From UBA8079 sp049601915 (GTDB taxonomy: Bacteria > Pseudomonadota > Alphaproteobacteria > UBA6615), in the NCBI GenBank assembly GCA_049601915.1, contig JBMYRB010000003.1, forward strand, positions 434,001 through 498,000: 64,000 nt of DNA, written 5' to 3'. Shown one piece after another: positions 17,121 through 25,699 of this stretch (within the stretch, counting starts at the first letter, position 1; each line of letters starts with the position of its first letter). The position numbers and the translations under genes are program-made. The notes beneath the pieces are model-generated. The model had not been told where the DNA came from and searched no databases. It was given only the letters and a program-made list of their open reading frames with translations.

Positions 17121-17390
17121 ATGCCCGACGGGAGCGCCCAGGCCGAATTCTTCGTCTATGTACTGCGCAACGACGCCGGCACTACCTACACCGGCATCGC
17201 CAAGGACGTCGCGGCACGGCTAGCCACCCACAATAACGGCAACGGGGCGAAATTCACCCGCGGGCGCGGCCCCTGGGCGGTGATCCACACCGAGGGACCC
17301 CTGCCCCATGGCGACGCGCTGCGGCGCGAGACCGCCATCAAGCGCGACCGGGCGTTCAAGGCGAAACTGAAAGCGAACATTCACGTCTAA
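17121..17390 (+). CDS. Small GIY-YIG domain protein (UPF0213/YhbQ-like)
   Basis: An 89-residue single GIY-YIG domain: FFVYVLRNDAGTTYTGIAKD, where VYVL and YTGI correspond to the GIY and YIG elements, then RLATHNNGNGAKFTRGRGPW with the expected catalytic-type Arg and the tail ALRRETAIKR. The length is typical of YhbQ/UPF0213 proteins, whose nuclease role is debated. There is no DNA-binding domain. It is tightly linked to slyX upstream. Confidence 0.88.
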   Translation: MPDGSAQAEFFVYVLRNDAGTTYTGIAKDVAARLATHNNGNGAKFTRGRGPWAVIHTEGPLPHGDALRRETAIKRDRAFKAKLKANIHV

Positions 17391-17391
17391 A

Positions 17392-17468
17392 CGTCATGCC
17401 CAGACTTGACCCGGGCATCTCCAGCCATGGACCTAGCTAAGATACTCGGGTCAAGCCCGCGTATGACG
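17392..17468. repeat. Inverted repeat with two hairpins, copy 5
   Basis: First half CGTCATGCCCAGACTTGACC, second half ending GTCAAGCCCGCGTATGACG, with loops CTTGA and TCAAG and about 25 bases between. It starts two bases after the GIY-YIG stop and ends about 50 bases before the DinB start. Confidence 0.85.
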
Positions 17469-17521
17469 CATTGTAGGGATTGGGTGCCGGAGCGTATCCT
17501 CTAACCAAGGGAGCAACACCA

Positions 17522-18049
17522 ATGCATGACAAGAGCTATCTGCGCACGCTGATTGATTTCAACGCTTGGGCCAATGAGGAGATGTACCAGAAGGTCTCCG
17601 AGCTGCCGCCCGAAGAGGTCAAGAAGGAGCGGCCGACGCCGCTGGTCTCGATCTTCGTCTCGATGCACCACCTGCTGAACGTGGACCGCATCTGGATGGG
17701 CCACATGCAGGGGGAAAGCCACAAGTACCAGACACTCCGAGACGTGGAGATCGAGGAGTTGGACGACCTCTGGGTCGCCCGGCGCGAGATGGACCGGACC
17801 CTCGGCGAATATGTTGATGGCCTGAGCGCCGAGGAGCTGGAAGAGGTCATCGACTATGAACTGATCGGCGGCAAGACCGGTTCGATGTCGCGCACTATGT
17901 GTATCACCCACCTGGCGATCCACGGCGCCTATCACCGGGGCTGGATCTCCGACATGTTCGGCCAGGCGGGCGCCTCCCAGCCGATCATCGACATCCCGGT
18001 CTATGAACGCGCCTTACGCGAAGGCGGCCTACCACCCATGCCCGTCTAG
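17522..18049 (+). CDS. DinB family protein
   Basis: A 175-residue four-helix DinB/YfiT-type protein. The metal-site histidines appear in VSMHHLLNVDRIWMGHM near residue 50 and THLAIHGAYHRGWISDM near 133, the three-His arrangement of the superfamily. Members include thiol-dependent S-transferases (bacillithiol, mycothiol) and uncharacterised stress proteins. In a proteobacterium glutathione-linked or unknown chemistry is more likely. I chose the ATG at 17522, preceded by AAGGGAGCAA; the frame extends 14 codons further upstream without similarity. Confidence 0.88.
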   Translation: MHDKSYLRTLIDFNAWANEEMYQKVSELPPEEVKKERPTPLVSIFVSMHHLLNVDRIWMGHMQGESHKYQTLRDVEIEELDDLWVARREMDRTLGEYVDGLSAEELEEVIDYELIGGKTGSMSRTMCITHLAIHGAYHRGWISDMFGQAGASQPIIDIPVYERALREGGLPPMPV

Positions 18050-18109
18050 GTTGCCGGTCCGGGATTTCTCATTAGGATATCACCCAGCGAACCGACCGAG
18101 GAGAATCGC

Positions 18110-19093
18110 ATGCCCATCGAGCCCGTTAGACAAGCCGATCCGAGTGAAATTCCGGTGATCGATCTCTCTCCCCTGATACACGGCGACGCGGAGGCAAAAC
18201 GCCGGGTATCGGCCGAGATCGTCCACGCGGCCGAAAATAACGGCTTCTTCTATGCCGCCAATCACGGCGTCCCCCAGGAACTCATCGACGGTGTGTTCGA
18301 AACCGCCGCCGCGTTCTTCGCCCAGCCGACAAAAGAAAAATTGAAGATCGGGCTGGAGACCTCGACCTGCTATCGAGGCTATCTACCGCTCGATTCCAAG
18401 GGCTCCGATCCACGCCAGCGCAACTACCTCGAGGCTTTCCAGATGGGCGAGGAACGCCCCGAGGGTGACCCGGAAGCGCCCGCCGGCAAGACACTTGCGG
18501 GGCCCAACCAGTGGCCGGCGCAGCCCTCGGAGACCAAGGACGTCATGCTCGCCTACCACGCCGCGATGGGCGCGTTGGCAGAGCGATTGCACCGTGCTTT
18601 CGCGATCGGCATCGATTTCCCCGAAGACTATTTCCTGCGCTACTACAAGAACGCACTCAACCAGCTGCGCCTGCTCCACTATCCGCCACCTCCGGCCAAT
18701 CTCGACGACGGGGTCATGGGGGCACGCATCCACACGGACACCGGTTCATTCACGATCCTGCTGCAGGACACGAATGGCGGTCTAGAGGTCGAGGCGCGAT
18801 CAGGCGAATGGGTCGCGGCCACGCCGATCGAAGGCACCTTCGTCATCAATATCGGCGACATGCTCGAGAACTGGACTAACGGCCGCTTCATCTCGATCAA
18901 GCACCGGGTTGTGAACCGTTCGGGTACCGAACGCTATTCCATTCCCTATTTCCTGAACCCGGACTATGACGCGGTCGTCGAGCCGTTCCCGGAGTTCGTC
19001 AGCGACGATAACCCGCCGCGCTTCGACCCAGTCCATGTCGGGGACTTTCTGTCCCACAGGTTCGATTCCATCTGGCCACGCAAGGCCATCTGA
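18110..19093 (+). CDS. 2-oxoglutarate/Fe(II) dioxygenase, isopenicillin N synthase-like
   Basis: A 327-residue double-stranded beta-helix oxygenase. The N-terminal DIOX_N part has EIPVIDLSPLIHGD and NNGFFYAANHGVPQELIDGV; the catalytic core has the iron ligands in RIHTDTGSFTILLQD near residue 205 (His and Asp) and IKHRVVNRSGTERYSIPYF near 263 (His, and the Arg-x-Ser that binds 2-oxoglutarate). Bacterial members often act on amino acids, hormones or xenobiotics; substrate unknown. GAGGAGAATCGC precedes the ATG. It is followed by cinA after 24 bases. Confidence 0.9.
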   Translation: MPIEPVRQADPSEIPVIDLSPLIHGDAEAKRRVSAEIVHAAENNGFFYAANHGVPQELIDGVFETAAAFFAQPTKEKLKIGLETSTCYRGYLPLDSKGSDPRQRNYLEAFQMGEERPEGDPEAPAGKTLAGPNQWPAQPSETKDVMLAYHAAMGALAERLHRAFAIGIDFPEDYFLRYYKNALNQLRLLHYPPPPANLDDGVMGARIHTDTGSFTILLQDTNGGLEVEARSGEWVAATPIEGTFVINIGDMLENWTNGRFISIKHRVVNRSGTERYSIPYFLNPDYDAVVEPFPEFVSDDNPPRFDPVHVGDFLSHRFDSIWPRKAI

Positions 19094-19117
19094 ACAGCAT
19101 TTTCCCGGAGTTTTCCC

Positions 19118-20305
19118 ATGCGTTGTGAAGTCGTCGCGGTCGGCACCGAGCTGCTGCTCGGCCAGATCGTGGACACCAACTCATCCTGGATCGGCGAGAA
19201 CCTCGCCCTGATCGGGATCGACTCCCTGTTCCAGGTGAAGGTGGGCGATAATTTCGACCGCATGGAGGCGACGATCCGCCAGGCGCTGGATCGCTCCGAC
19301 GCGGTGATCTGTTGCGGCGGGCTGGGACCCACCCAGGATGACATCACCCGCGATGTGATTGCCAAGATCATGGGTGTCGAGATGGTCCGAGACGACGCGA
19401 TCGCCGACCATATCCGCGACATCTTCGAGGGTCGAGGCAGGCCCATGCCGGAGAACAATCTGCGCCAAGCCGACGTGCCCGCGGGTGCTGCAACCATCGA
19501 ACAGATGCCCGGCACCGCCCCGGGACTGGTCTGCCCGGTCGGCGACAAAGTCATCTACGCCGTGCCGGGTGTGCCCCACGAGATGCGCGAGATGATGGAA
19601 GGCACCGTGCTCGACGATCTTCGCCGCCGCTCGGGCGAGACGTCGGTCATCTATTCCCGGGTCATCCGTACCTGGGGTTATGGCGAGTCCGCGCTGGCCG
19701 AGACCTTGGCCGACCATGTGGACGCGCTCGACGAGAGCGGCCATGCGACTATCGCCTTCCAGGCGAGCGGCATCGAGGGCATCAAGGTCAGGGTCACGGC
19801 GAAGGCCGAAAACCATAACGCGGCAGAAGAAATCATTGCGGCCGAGGTTGCGCTGATCAATGAGGCGATCGGCGACTATATTTTCGGCTATGACGACGAG
19901 ACCATGGAATCCGTCGTCCTCGACATGCTGCGCGAACGCGGGCTGACCGTGGCGGCGGGCGAAAGCCTGACCGGCGGCATCCTGTCTACCCGGATCACGG
20001 CACTCGACACCAATATGGAAGTGTTCAAGGGTGCCGTCGTGTACCCCTGCAAAACCGGTGAAGATGGCGAGGACGGGGCAATCGAGGCCGCGCGGCACGC
20101 ACGCGAGAAGATCGGTGCGGATATCGGCATCGCCGTGATCGGCCCCGCGGACCCAGATGCGCACCCGCCCGGTACCGTCTTCGCCGGCGTGGTGCTGCCT
20201 GACGGCGACCACGCCAAAACCGTCGCCCTGCCCGGCGTGTTGAGCCGCATGCGTTCCTACGCGGTGATCACGCTCCTGGACTTGTTGCGCAAGCGGCTTG
20301 CATGA
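19118..20305 (+). CDS. cinA: CinA family protein (MoCF domain plus nicotinamide-nucleotide amidase-like domain)
   Basis: A 395-residue two-domain CinA. The N-terminal molybdopterin-binding-like domain has AVGTELLLGQIVDTNSSWI and CCGGLGPTQDDITRDVIAKI; a middle region with PGTAPGL and PGVPHEMREMME follows. The C-terminal domain, about residues 265-395, keeps AAGESLTGGILSTRIT, where the amidase Ser is followed by Leu instead of the usual Cys. The usual Y-x4-K spacing is shortened to YPCK, and the loop after it is acidic. The amidase may be altered or lost. CinA proteins act in NAD recycling. The gene overlaps the downstream EamA start by ATGA. Confidence 0.88.
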   Translation: MRCEVVAVGTELLLGQIVDTNSSWIGENLALIGIDSLFQVKVGDNFDRMEATIRQALDRSDAVICCGGLGPTQDDITRDVIAKIMGVEMVRDDAIADHIRDIFEGRGRPMPENNLRQADVPAGAATIEQMPGTAPGLVCPVGDKVIYAVPGVPHEMREMMEGTVLDDLRRRSGETSVIYSRVIRTWGYGESALAETLADHVDALDESGHATIAFQASGIEGIKVRVTAKAENHNAAEEIIAAEVALINEAIGDYIFGYDDETMESVVLDMLRERGLTVAAGESLTGGILSTRITALDTNMEVFKGAVVYPCKTGEDGEDGAIEAARHAREKIGADIGIAVIGPADPDAHPPGTVFAGVVLPDGDHAKTVALPGVLSRMRSYAVITLLDLLRKRLA

Positions 20306-21246
20306 ACGCGGAAGCCTCCCCCAGAAACAGAACGCCCGAGAGCCTCTTCGACCACGAGGCGACGGCCTACGCAATCATTGTCGGCGCGGCGCTTATCTTT
20401 GCGTCGAACCACATCCTTGCCCGTTATCTGGGCGGGGTCATCCCGCCCATGGGCTTCGTATTCTGGCGCATGGCCATCGGCGCAGCGGTCATCCTGCCCT
20501 TTGCCGGCTGCGGGCTATTTACCCAGCGCCACCTAATCCGCCGGCACTGGAAGCTGTTCGCCCTTATGGGTTTGTTGTTCGTGCCCATTGGCAACGGCGG
20601 TATCTATGCGGCCTACACTTTCACCACCGCGCTCAACGGCGGGGTCGTGTCGGCGGCCCAGCCGGCAATCACCGTGTTGCTGTCGGCCTTGCTGTGGCGG
20701 GACCTGATCAACCGCAAGCAGGGCGTGGGCATCGTCATCGCGGCGGTCGGCGTGCTGGCGATCATCGCGCGTGGCGACCCCCAGGCCATCCTCGCGCTGG
20801 AGTTCAACATCGGCGACCTGATGATGCTCGGCGCGACGGGCGCGGTCGCGCTGCACAACGTGCTGGTCCGCCGGGTCCCGAAGGAAATCTCGGTCCCCCA
20901 GCTGCTGGTAACGATCCAGCTGTTCGGGCTGCTGGTCGCAACACCGCTCTACATCATCGAGACCATTTACGTCAGGCCCGTCCCTGTCTCGGGCGAAGCC
21001 ATCGTCTCGCTGCTGTGGGTCGGCATCGTCGTGACCGCCATCGCAGTGGGCCTGACCAACGCCTCGATCCGCCGGTTGGGGCCCAACAAGGCGAGCATTT
21101 CGAACTACATGCGGGTGCTGTTCACCGCCGCGCTGGCGATCCTCCTGCTCGGCGAGGATTTGCAGGGCTATCACCTGTTCGGCCTCGTTGCCGTGATGGG
21201 CGGGGTCTACCTGATGACCCGCGGCCGCTCAGTGCCGGCGAAGTAG
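20302..21246 (+). CDS. EamA-family (DMT) exporter
   Basis: A 314-residue, ten-helix drug/metabolite transporter: TAYAIIVGAALIFASNHILA in the first half and LMMLGATGAVALHNVLVRR near the start of the second, each followed by the typical repeated helices and a helix ending in PISNYM-like GPNKASISNYMRVLFTAALA. Its start overlaps the cinA stop, so the two are translationally coupled. It shows only family-level similarity to the exporters at 13029, 38318 and 58580. Substrate unknown. Confidence 0.9.
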   Translation: MNAEASPRNRTPESLFDHEATAYAIIVGAALIFASNHILARYLGGVIPPMGFVFWRMAIGAAVILPFAGCGLFTQRHLIRRHWKLFALMGLLFVPIGNGGIYAAYTFTTALNGGVVSAAQPAITVLLSALLWRDLINRKQGVGIVIAAVGVLAIIARGDPQAILALEFNIGDLMMLGATGAVALHNVLVRRVPKEISVPQLLVTIQLFGLLVATPLYIIETIYVRPVPVSGEAIVSLLWVGIVVTAIAVGLTNASIRRLGPNKASISNYMRVLFTAALAILLLGEDLQGYHLFGLVAVMGGVYLMTRGRSVPAK

Positions 21247-21270
21247 GCTGGCGACGCTGCCACACGCCAG

Positions 21271-21798
21271 TTAATCCGCGAAAAAAGGCCGAACGGCTGC
21301 GACGATCGCGTCGGGGTTTTCCTCAGGGCCGAAGTTACCCGAATCCAGCTCGGTACCGGTCACATCGTCCGACCAGTTGCGCCAGAGACCCAAAGGATCT
21401 CCGGTCTGCGCGGGGAAGCCCTGGGCACCCCACAGGAAATGCACCGGCATTGAGAGCCTGCGCCCGGCTCCGCGGTCCGCTGCGTCGAGCGCCCGGTCGC
21501 AGGTCGCGCCCGCCCGGTAGCCCTCGCACATGGCGTGCAGGCGTGCCGGCTGCGCATACGCATCCCGGCAGAGCGCCAGCGCATCGGGATGGAAGGCGTC
21601 GAGGGATTTGCCCTTTGTCCAGGACCTCAGCGTATACTCCAGGTACCAGATCGGGTCTGCGGAGATCAGCGTCTCGGGGACCGGTTCCGGCTGGGCCAGC
21701 ATCGGCCAGTGATAGGCCTTGATCGCCATGTCGGCAGAAGATATCCACTCATCCCCCGCGACGGTGACGGCGTCAAAACCGGGAAAGAGATCCGCCAT
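21271..21798 (-). pseudogene. Haloacetate dehalogenase-like alpha/beta hydrolase with internal in-frame deletion
   Basis: The frame from the ATG at 21798 encodes 175 residues. The first 19 (starting MADLFPGFDAVTVAGDEW) match the N-terminus of haloacetate/fluoroacetate dehalogenases, and from about residue 23 (DMAIKAYHWPMLAQP) the sequence matches the second half: ISADPIWYLEYTLRSW, HAMCEGYRAGATCDRALD, FLWGAQGFPAQTGDP. The intervening 110-130 residues, including the oxyanion HGFPQ-type loop and the Asp nucleophile elbow, are missing without breaking the frame. The catalytic His near the C-terminus is also changed: DSGNFGPEENP where GHF is expected. It cannot be an active dehalogenase. It begins eight bases after the NIPSNAP stop. 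Confidence 0.8.
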
Positions 21799-21806
21799 GG
21801 CGTGCC

Positions 21807-22127
21807 CTACTGCATCGGCGAGAACGGCACCGGGCGGAGGATCTTGTTTTCCATCCGCACCATCAAGCCGGAATCCTTCAGTTCCTTCACATATTCGAGC
21901 CAGCCCGGATCCTGATACATGGCGTCCCGACGGCGTTCCCGGTCGCCCTGATCTTCGTATTGCCACATGTGCAGGACCTGACTGAGATCGCCCACATCAC
22001 AGGTGAACATGCCAACGAAATTCTCCAGATACTTCATCTGGTAGGGCAGCGCCATGCGCTCCCATAATTCGAGGAAGTCGCCGGTGCGCGCGGCTTGGGT
22101 GTAGTAGGTGCGATGGTCGATGATCAT
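21807..22127 (-). CDS. NIPSNAP family protein
   Basis: A 106-residue ferredoxin-like alpha/beta protein of the NIPSNAP family: MIIDHRTYYTQAARTGDFLE at the N-terminus, ENFVGMFTCDVGDLSQVLHMWQYEDQGDRERRRDAM in the middle read in segments, and the C-terminal KILRPVPFSP. Bacterial members are often encoded with hydrolases or oxidoreductases that act on small organics and may bind or transform unstable products. The start overlaps the stop of the small membrane ORF at 22124-22261 by ATGA, and the broken hydrolase follows. Confidence 0.88.
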   Translation of the reverse strand: MIIDHRTYYTQAARTGDFLELWERMALPYQMKYLENFVGMFTCDVGDLSQVLHMWQYEDQGDRERRRDAMYQDPGWLEYVKELKDSGLMVRMENKILRPVPFSPMQ

Positions 22128-22261
22128 GAATTCTCTCCTCCGAATTGCGCTGTCATGGTTTTGGTCATGGGTGCACGAATGTCCCCGCGTGACTCACTGA
22201 TCCATGACGCGACCGCAATGGCGATGGCGGCGAGGATCACGAGCCGGATCAGGCGAAACAT
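22124..22261 (-). CDS. Small single-pass membrane protein (45 residues)
   Basis: On the reverse strand an ATG at 22261 opens a 45-codon frame beginning MFRLIRLVILAAIAIAVASW, a basic N-terminus followed by a clear 15-17 residue hydrophobic segment, then a polar tail ending QFGGENS. Its stop overlaps the NIPSNAP start in an ATGA, and the ribosome site for that gene (GGAGAG) lies in its last codons, so translation is probably coupled. No family is recognised. An AGAAG site lies about seven bases before the start. Confidence 0.55.
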   Translation of the reverse strand: MFRLIRLVILAAIAIAVASWISESRGDIRAPMTKTMTAQFGGENS

Positions 22262-22326
22262 CGACGAACTTCTATCTAGTGCTTGTAGGACGGGTCTATC
22301 CGGTCGAGGCGGCGCAGGAAGGCCGG

Positions 22327-23052
22327 TCAGTCTGCGGTGCCGCGACCCGAGTTATGGGTCTTGCGGTGCTCCGCATAGTGATCGAGCACCTCTTTCGATG
22401 GCATGGTGAACTCTGCCCCCGCCGCCTGTTGGCACAGTTGCAACTTGCAGGCGACCTCGAGCTCGCGCATCAGCATGAAGGCGTCGCGCATGGACTTGCT
22501 CACCGTAACCGGGCCGCGGTTGCGCATCATCAGCGTGTGCTTATCGCCAAAGGCTTCGGCGATCGCCCTGCGTTCGTCGAGATTCTCGGTCATGCCCTGA
22601 TAGTCGTAATAGGCGGTATTGCCCCAGAACTGCATCCCCGACTGGGACAGCGGCAATACCCCGTCGGGCTGGTTGGTGACGGCGATGCATTCGGGAATAT
22701 GGGTGTGATAGGCCACGTTAATGTCCGGCCGCGTCACCACGAGCCCGCCATGGAGTGCGAAACCCGGCTTGTTCACATGCCGGGATTCATCGACATCGAC
22801 CCAGCGCGAGTCCACCTTCACCAGGTTCGACGCCGTCACCTCGTCATAGAGGAGTTCATGAGCCTTGATGAGGAAATAGTCCGGCTCGCTGGGCACCCGG
22901 ATCGAGATGTGATTATAGATGCTGTCGGCCCAGTTATAGAGATCGGTGAGCCGGTATGCGGCGGCGAGGTCGACCCGCGCCTGCCACTCCTCGGGGCTGA
23001 CCTGCTCACGAACGGACAGGACGTCGCGCAACTGCACAACATTCGATGACAT
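22327..23052 (-). CDS. Class II aldolase/adducin domain protein with an altered metal site
   Basis: About 241 residues with the class II aldolase fold: ADSIYNHISIRVP near residue 45, a His-Gly loop ALHGGLVVTRPD near 100, and VAYHTHIPECIAVT near 115 with the paired metal His. The third metal His, normally in an RNHG motif, is replaced: LMMRNRGPVTVSKS near 175. That makes ordinary zinc-dependent aldolase chemistry doubtful; adducin-like relatives lacking it exist. I start at the second ATG (23052), six bases after GGAG; the first ATG directly abuts that site. It ends a probable two-gene unit downstream of the FAD-linked dehydrogenase. Confidence 0.82.
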   Translation of the reverse strand: MSSNVVQLRDVLSVREQVSPEEWQARVDLAAAYRLTDLYNWADSIYNHISIRVPSEPDYFLIKAHELLYDEVTASNLVKVDSRWVDVDESRHVNKPGFALHGGLVVTRPDINVAYHTHIPECIAVTNQPDGVLPLSQSGMQFWGNTAYYDYQGMTENLDERRAIAEAFGDKHTLMMRNRGPVTVSKSMRDAFMLMRELEVACKLQLCQQAAGAEFTMPSKEVLDHYAEHRKTHNSGRGTAD

Positions 23053-23061
23053 TGTCATCTC

Positions 23062-24471
23062 CTAGACCCGGACCATCTTGCCAGGGTTCATGATGTTGTC
23101 GGGATCGTAGGCCCGCTTCAGAGTGCGCATCAGCTTGACGGCATCGTCGCCGTGTTCGAGGGGCAAATAGTCCATCTTGCCCACGCCGATGCCATGTTCC
23201 CCGGTAGAGGTCCCGCCCATGGCAATCGCACGCTCGACGATACGCCGGTTGCAGTCCTTCACCCGGGCGACCTCGTCTTCGTCGTCAGGATCGAGCATGA
23301 ACAGGACATGGAAGTTACCGTCGCCCACGTGGCCGACGATGGGGCACTGGAACCCGGAGCCCTTGGTGTCCTGCTCCGTCTCGAGGATGCATTCCGCCAG
23401 CCGCGAGATCGGCACACAGACATCCGTCGACATGCCGAGCTTCGTCGGCTCCAGCGCGATCCCGGCATAGTAGGCATCGTGGCGAGCCTGCCACAGGCGG
23501 TTCCGTTCCTCATTATCAACCGTCCACTGGAAGGCCGAGCCGCCGAAATCATCGGCGATCTCACGGACCAAATTCGCTTGCTCCTCGACCCCGGATTCTG
23601 TGCCATGAAATTCGTAGAACAGTGTCGGTTTCGCCTCATAGCCCTTGAGATCGGAATAGTCGATCGAGCATTGCATCATAAGGGAATCGAGCAGCTCGAT
23701 CCGGGCAATGGGTACGCCGGCCTGGATCGTCAAGATGACGCTGTTTACTGCGTCCTCCAGGGACGGGTACTGACAGACCGCAGACGCGATCTTCTCGGGA
23801 ATGCCGTAGAGCTTTAGATGAACCTCGGTGATCACGCCCAGCGTGCCTTCCGAGCCCACAAAGATGCGCGTGAGGTCATAGCCCGCCGCCGACTTCTTGG
23901 CTCGGCCACCTGTCTTGATGATCCGGCCATCAGACGTCACCACGGTGAGCCCGAGGACGTTTTCCTTCATCGTCCCGTAACGCACCGCGTTGGTGCCGCT
24001 GGCGCGGGTCGCGGCCATGCCGCCGATGGAGGCATCCGCACCCGGATCGATCGGGAAGAACATGCCCGTGTCGCGGAGATACTCGTTGACCTGCTTGCGG
24101 GTCACACCGGCCTGGACGCGGCAATCCATGTCTTCCGGGTGCACTTCCAGCACATTGTTCATCTGCATCAAGTCTATGGTGATGCCGCCATGTGGGGCGG
24201 TGACATGGCCTTCCAGAGACGTGCCCGTGCCGAACGGAATGACCGCGACCTTGTGGGTAGCGCAGAGCTTGACGATCTCCGCGACTTCTTCGGTCGTATG
24301 CGGAAAACACACGGCATCGGACGGGACAGGTTTGAAGTAATCCTCACCGCGCCCGTGGTGCTCGCGTACCGCCTGTGACGTCGTCACCCGGTCACCGAGC
24401 AATTCTTCCAGCGCGCCGATCACATCCGTAATGGCATCACCCTGCACAATTTCCTGTTCAGTCATTTGCAT
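23062..24471 (-). CDS. FAD-linked D-2-hydroxyacid dehydrogenase (GlcD/D-lactate dehydrogenase type)
   Basis: A 469-residue flavoprotein with the PCMH/VAO-type FAD domain (VIPFGTGTSLEGHVTAPHGG near residue 77, PIDPGADASIGGMAATRASG near 140, IFVGSEGTLGVITEV near 210) and the FAD-oxidase C-terminal domain (CPIVGHVGDGNFHVLFML near 380, TGEHGIGVGKMDYL near 425, MNPGKMVRV at the end). Such enzymes oxidise D-lactate, glycolate or 2-hydroxyglutarate and pass electrons to quinone or cytochrome c. No GlcE/GlcF subunits follow. The class II aldolase-like gene is nine bases downstream. Confidence 0.9.
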   Translation of the reverse strand: MQMTEQEIVQGDAITDVIGALEELLGDRVTTSQAVREHHGRGEDYFKPVPSDAVCFPHTTEEVAEIVKLCATHKVAVIPFGTGTSLEGHVTAPHGGITIDLMQMNNVLEVHPEDMDCRVQAGVTRKQVNEYLRDTGMFFPIDPGADASIGGMAATRASGTNAVRYGTMKENVLGLTVVTSDGRIIKTGGRAKKSAAGYDLTRIFVGSEGTLGVITEVHLKLYGIPEKIASAVCQYPSLEDAVNSVILTIQAGVPIARIELLDSLMMQCSIDYSDLKGYEAKPTLFYEFHGTESGVEEQANLVREIADDFGGSAFQWTVDNEERNRLWQARHDAYYAGIALEPTKLGMSTDVCVPISRLAECILETEQDTKGSGFQCPIVGHVGDGNFHVLFMLDPDDEDEVARVKDCNRRIVERAIAMGGTSTGEHGIGVGKMDYLPLEHGDDAVKLMRTLKRAYDPDNIMNPGKMVRV

Positions 24472-24574
24472 GTTCCCGAGGGTCTTTTGGTCGGCAATAT
24501 CATAACATCACGGCCAATCATGGCCTAGCCAGCGCGCCGAGCAGAGCGCTGAAGACATAACGCGGGAGATCACC

Positions 24575-25699
24575 ATGAACAACGCTCTGGACGGGATACT
24601 GGTCGTCAGCATCGAGAACGCTGTGGCCGCGCCCTACGCCGCATCGCGGCTCGCCGACGCGGGTGCGCGGGTCATCAAGATCGAGCGCCCCGACGGCGAC
24701 TTTGCCCGCGGCTACGACCGAGCAGCATTGAACCAGAGCGCGTATTTCGTCTGGCTCAACCGGGGCAAGGAATCCATCGCGCTGGACTTCAAGGTGCCCG
24801 ATGATCGGGCCCTGTTGCACCGTTTGATCGCCGAGGCCGATGTGTTCATCCAGAATCTCGCGCCCGGTGCCGCCGAGCGCGCCGGGTTCGGCTCGGCCGA
24901 ACTCCGCAAAAAACACCCGCGCCTGATTACATGCGACATCTCCGGCTATGGCGAGCACGGCCCCTACCGCGACATGCGCGCCTATGATCTTCTGGTACAG
25001 GCTGAGAGCGGATTGTGCGAAGTGACCGGTACACCCGACGGCCCCGGTCGGGTGGGGGTTTCGGTCTGCGACATCGCCTGCGGTATGGCCGCACATGCGT
25101 CGATCCTCGAGGCGCTCTATCACCGTGAACGCACTGGCGAAGGCCGCGCGATCTCGGCGTCATTGTTCGCCGGCATGGCCGACTGGATGAACGTGCCCTA
25201 CCTGCAGGCGGTCTATGGCGGCGTGGCACCAACCCGACAAGGCCTGCACCACCCCTCGATCGCCCCCTATGGCGCTTATGTTACCGGAGACGGCAAGCAG
25301 GTGGTGATCGCCATCCAGAACCAGCGCGAGTGGCGGCGTCTGTGTGAAGACGTCTTAAGGTTGCCCGACCTGGCCGATCAACCCGACTTCCATGAGAACG
25401 TCGCGCGAGTCGAAAACCGCCATGCGCTCGACCACGAGATCGAAGTGGTATTCGGCGCCCTCAACCGGGACGAGATCGTCCGACGCCTGCTGAACGCGAA
25501 GATCGCCCACGGCGCGGTCAACGATGTGGCAGACTTCGCCGCGCACCCGCAGTTGCAGAAGGTCGAAGTGGAAACCCCGGAAGGCACGGTTGTGTTGATC
25601 GCACCGCCGACCCGGATCGACGATACGGACCCCCAACTGGGTCCGGTACCGGCGCTCGACACGAACGGGGCTGCGATCCGGGCGGAATTCCCCGCCTAA
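24575..25699 (+). CDS. Family III CoA-transferase (CaiB/BaiF)
   Basis: A 374-residue CaiB/BaiF-type transferase. The CoA-binding N-terminus has SIENAVAAPYAASRLADAGA and KIERPDGDFARGYD; the catalytic Asp is in MRAYDLLVQAESGL near residue 140; the lid region has HHPSIAPYGAYVTGDGKQ. These enzymes move CoA between carboxylic acids. The acid cannot be told. It is distinct from the mct-like protein at 2923 and closer to the one at 50776 in layout. It is divergent from the FAD dehydrogenase and convergent, with a shared stop region, with the DUF1761 pseudogene. Confidence 0.9.
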   Translation: MNNALDGILVVSIENAVAAPYAASRLADAGARVIKIERPDGDFARGYDRAALNQSAYFVWLNRGKESIALDFKVPDDRALLHRLIAEADVFIQNLAPGAAERAGFGSAELRKKHPRLITCDISGYGEHGPYRDMRAYDLLVQAESGLCEVTGTPDGPGRVGVSVCDIACGMAAHASILEALYHRERTGEGRAISASLFAGMADWMNVPYLQAVYGGVAPTRQGLHHPSIAPYGAYVTGDGKQVVIAIQNQREWRRLCEDVLRLPDLADQPDFHENVARVENRHALDHEIEVVFGALNRDEIVRRLLNAKIAHGAVNDVADFAAHPQLQKVEVETPEGTVVLIAPPTRIDDTDPQLGPVPALDTNGAAIRAEFPA

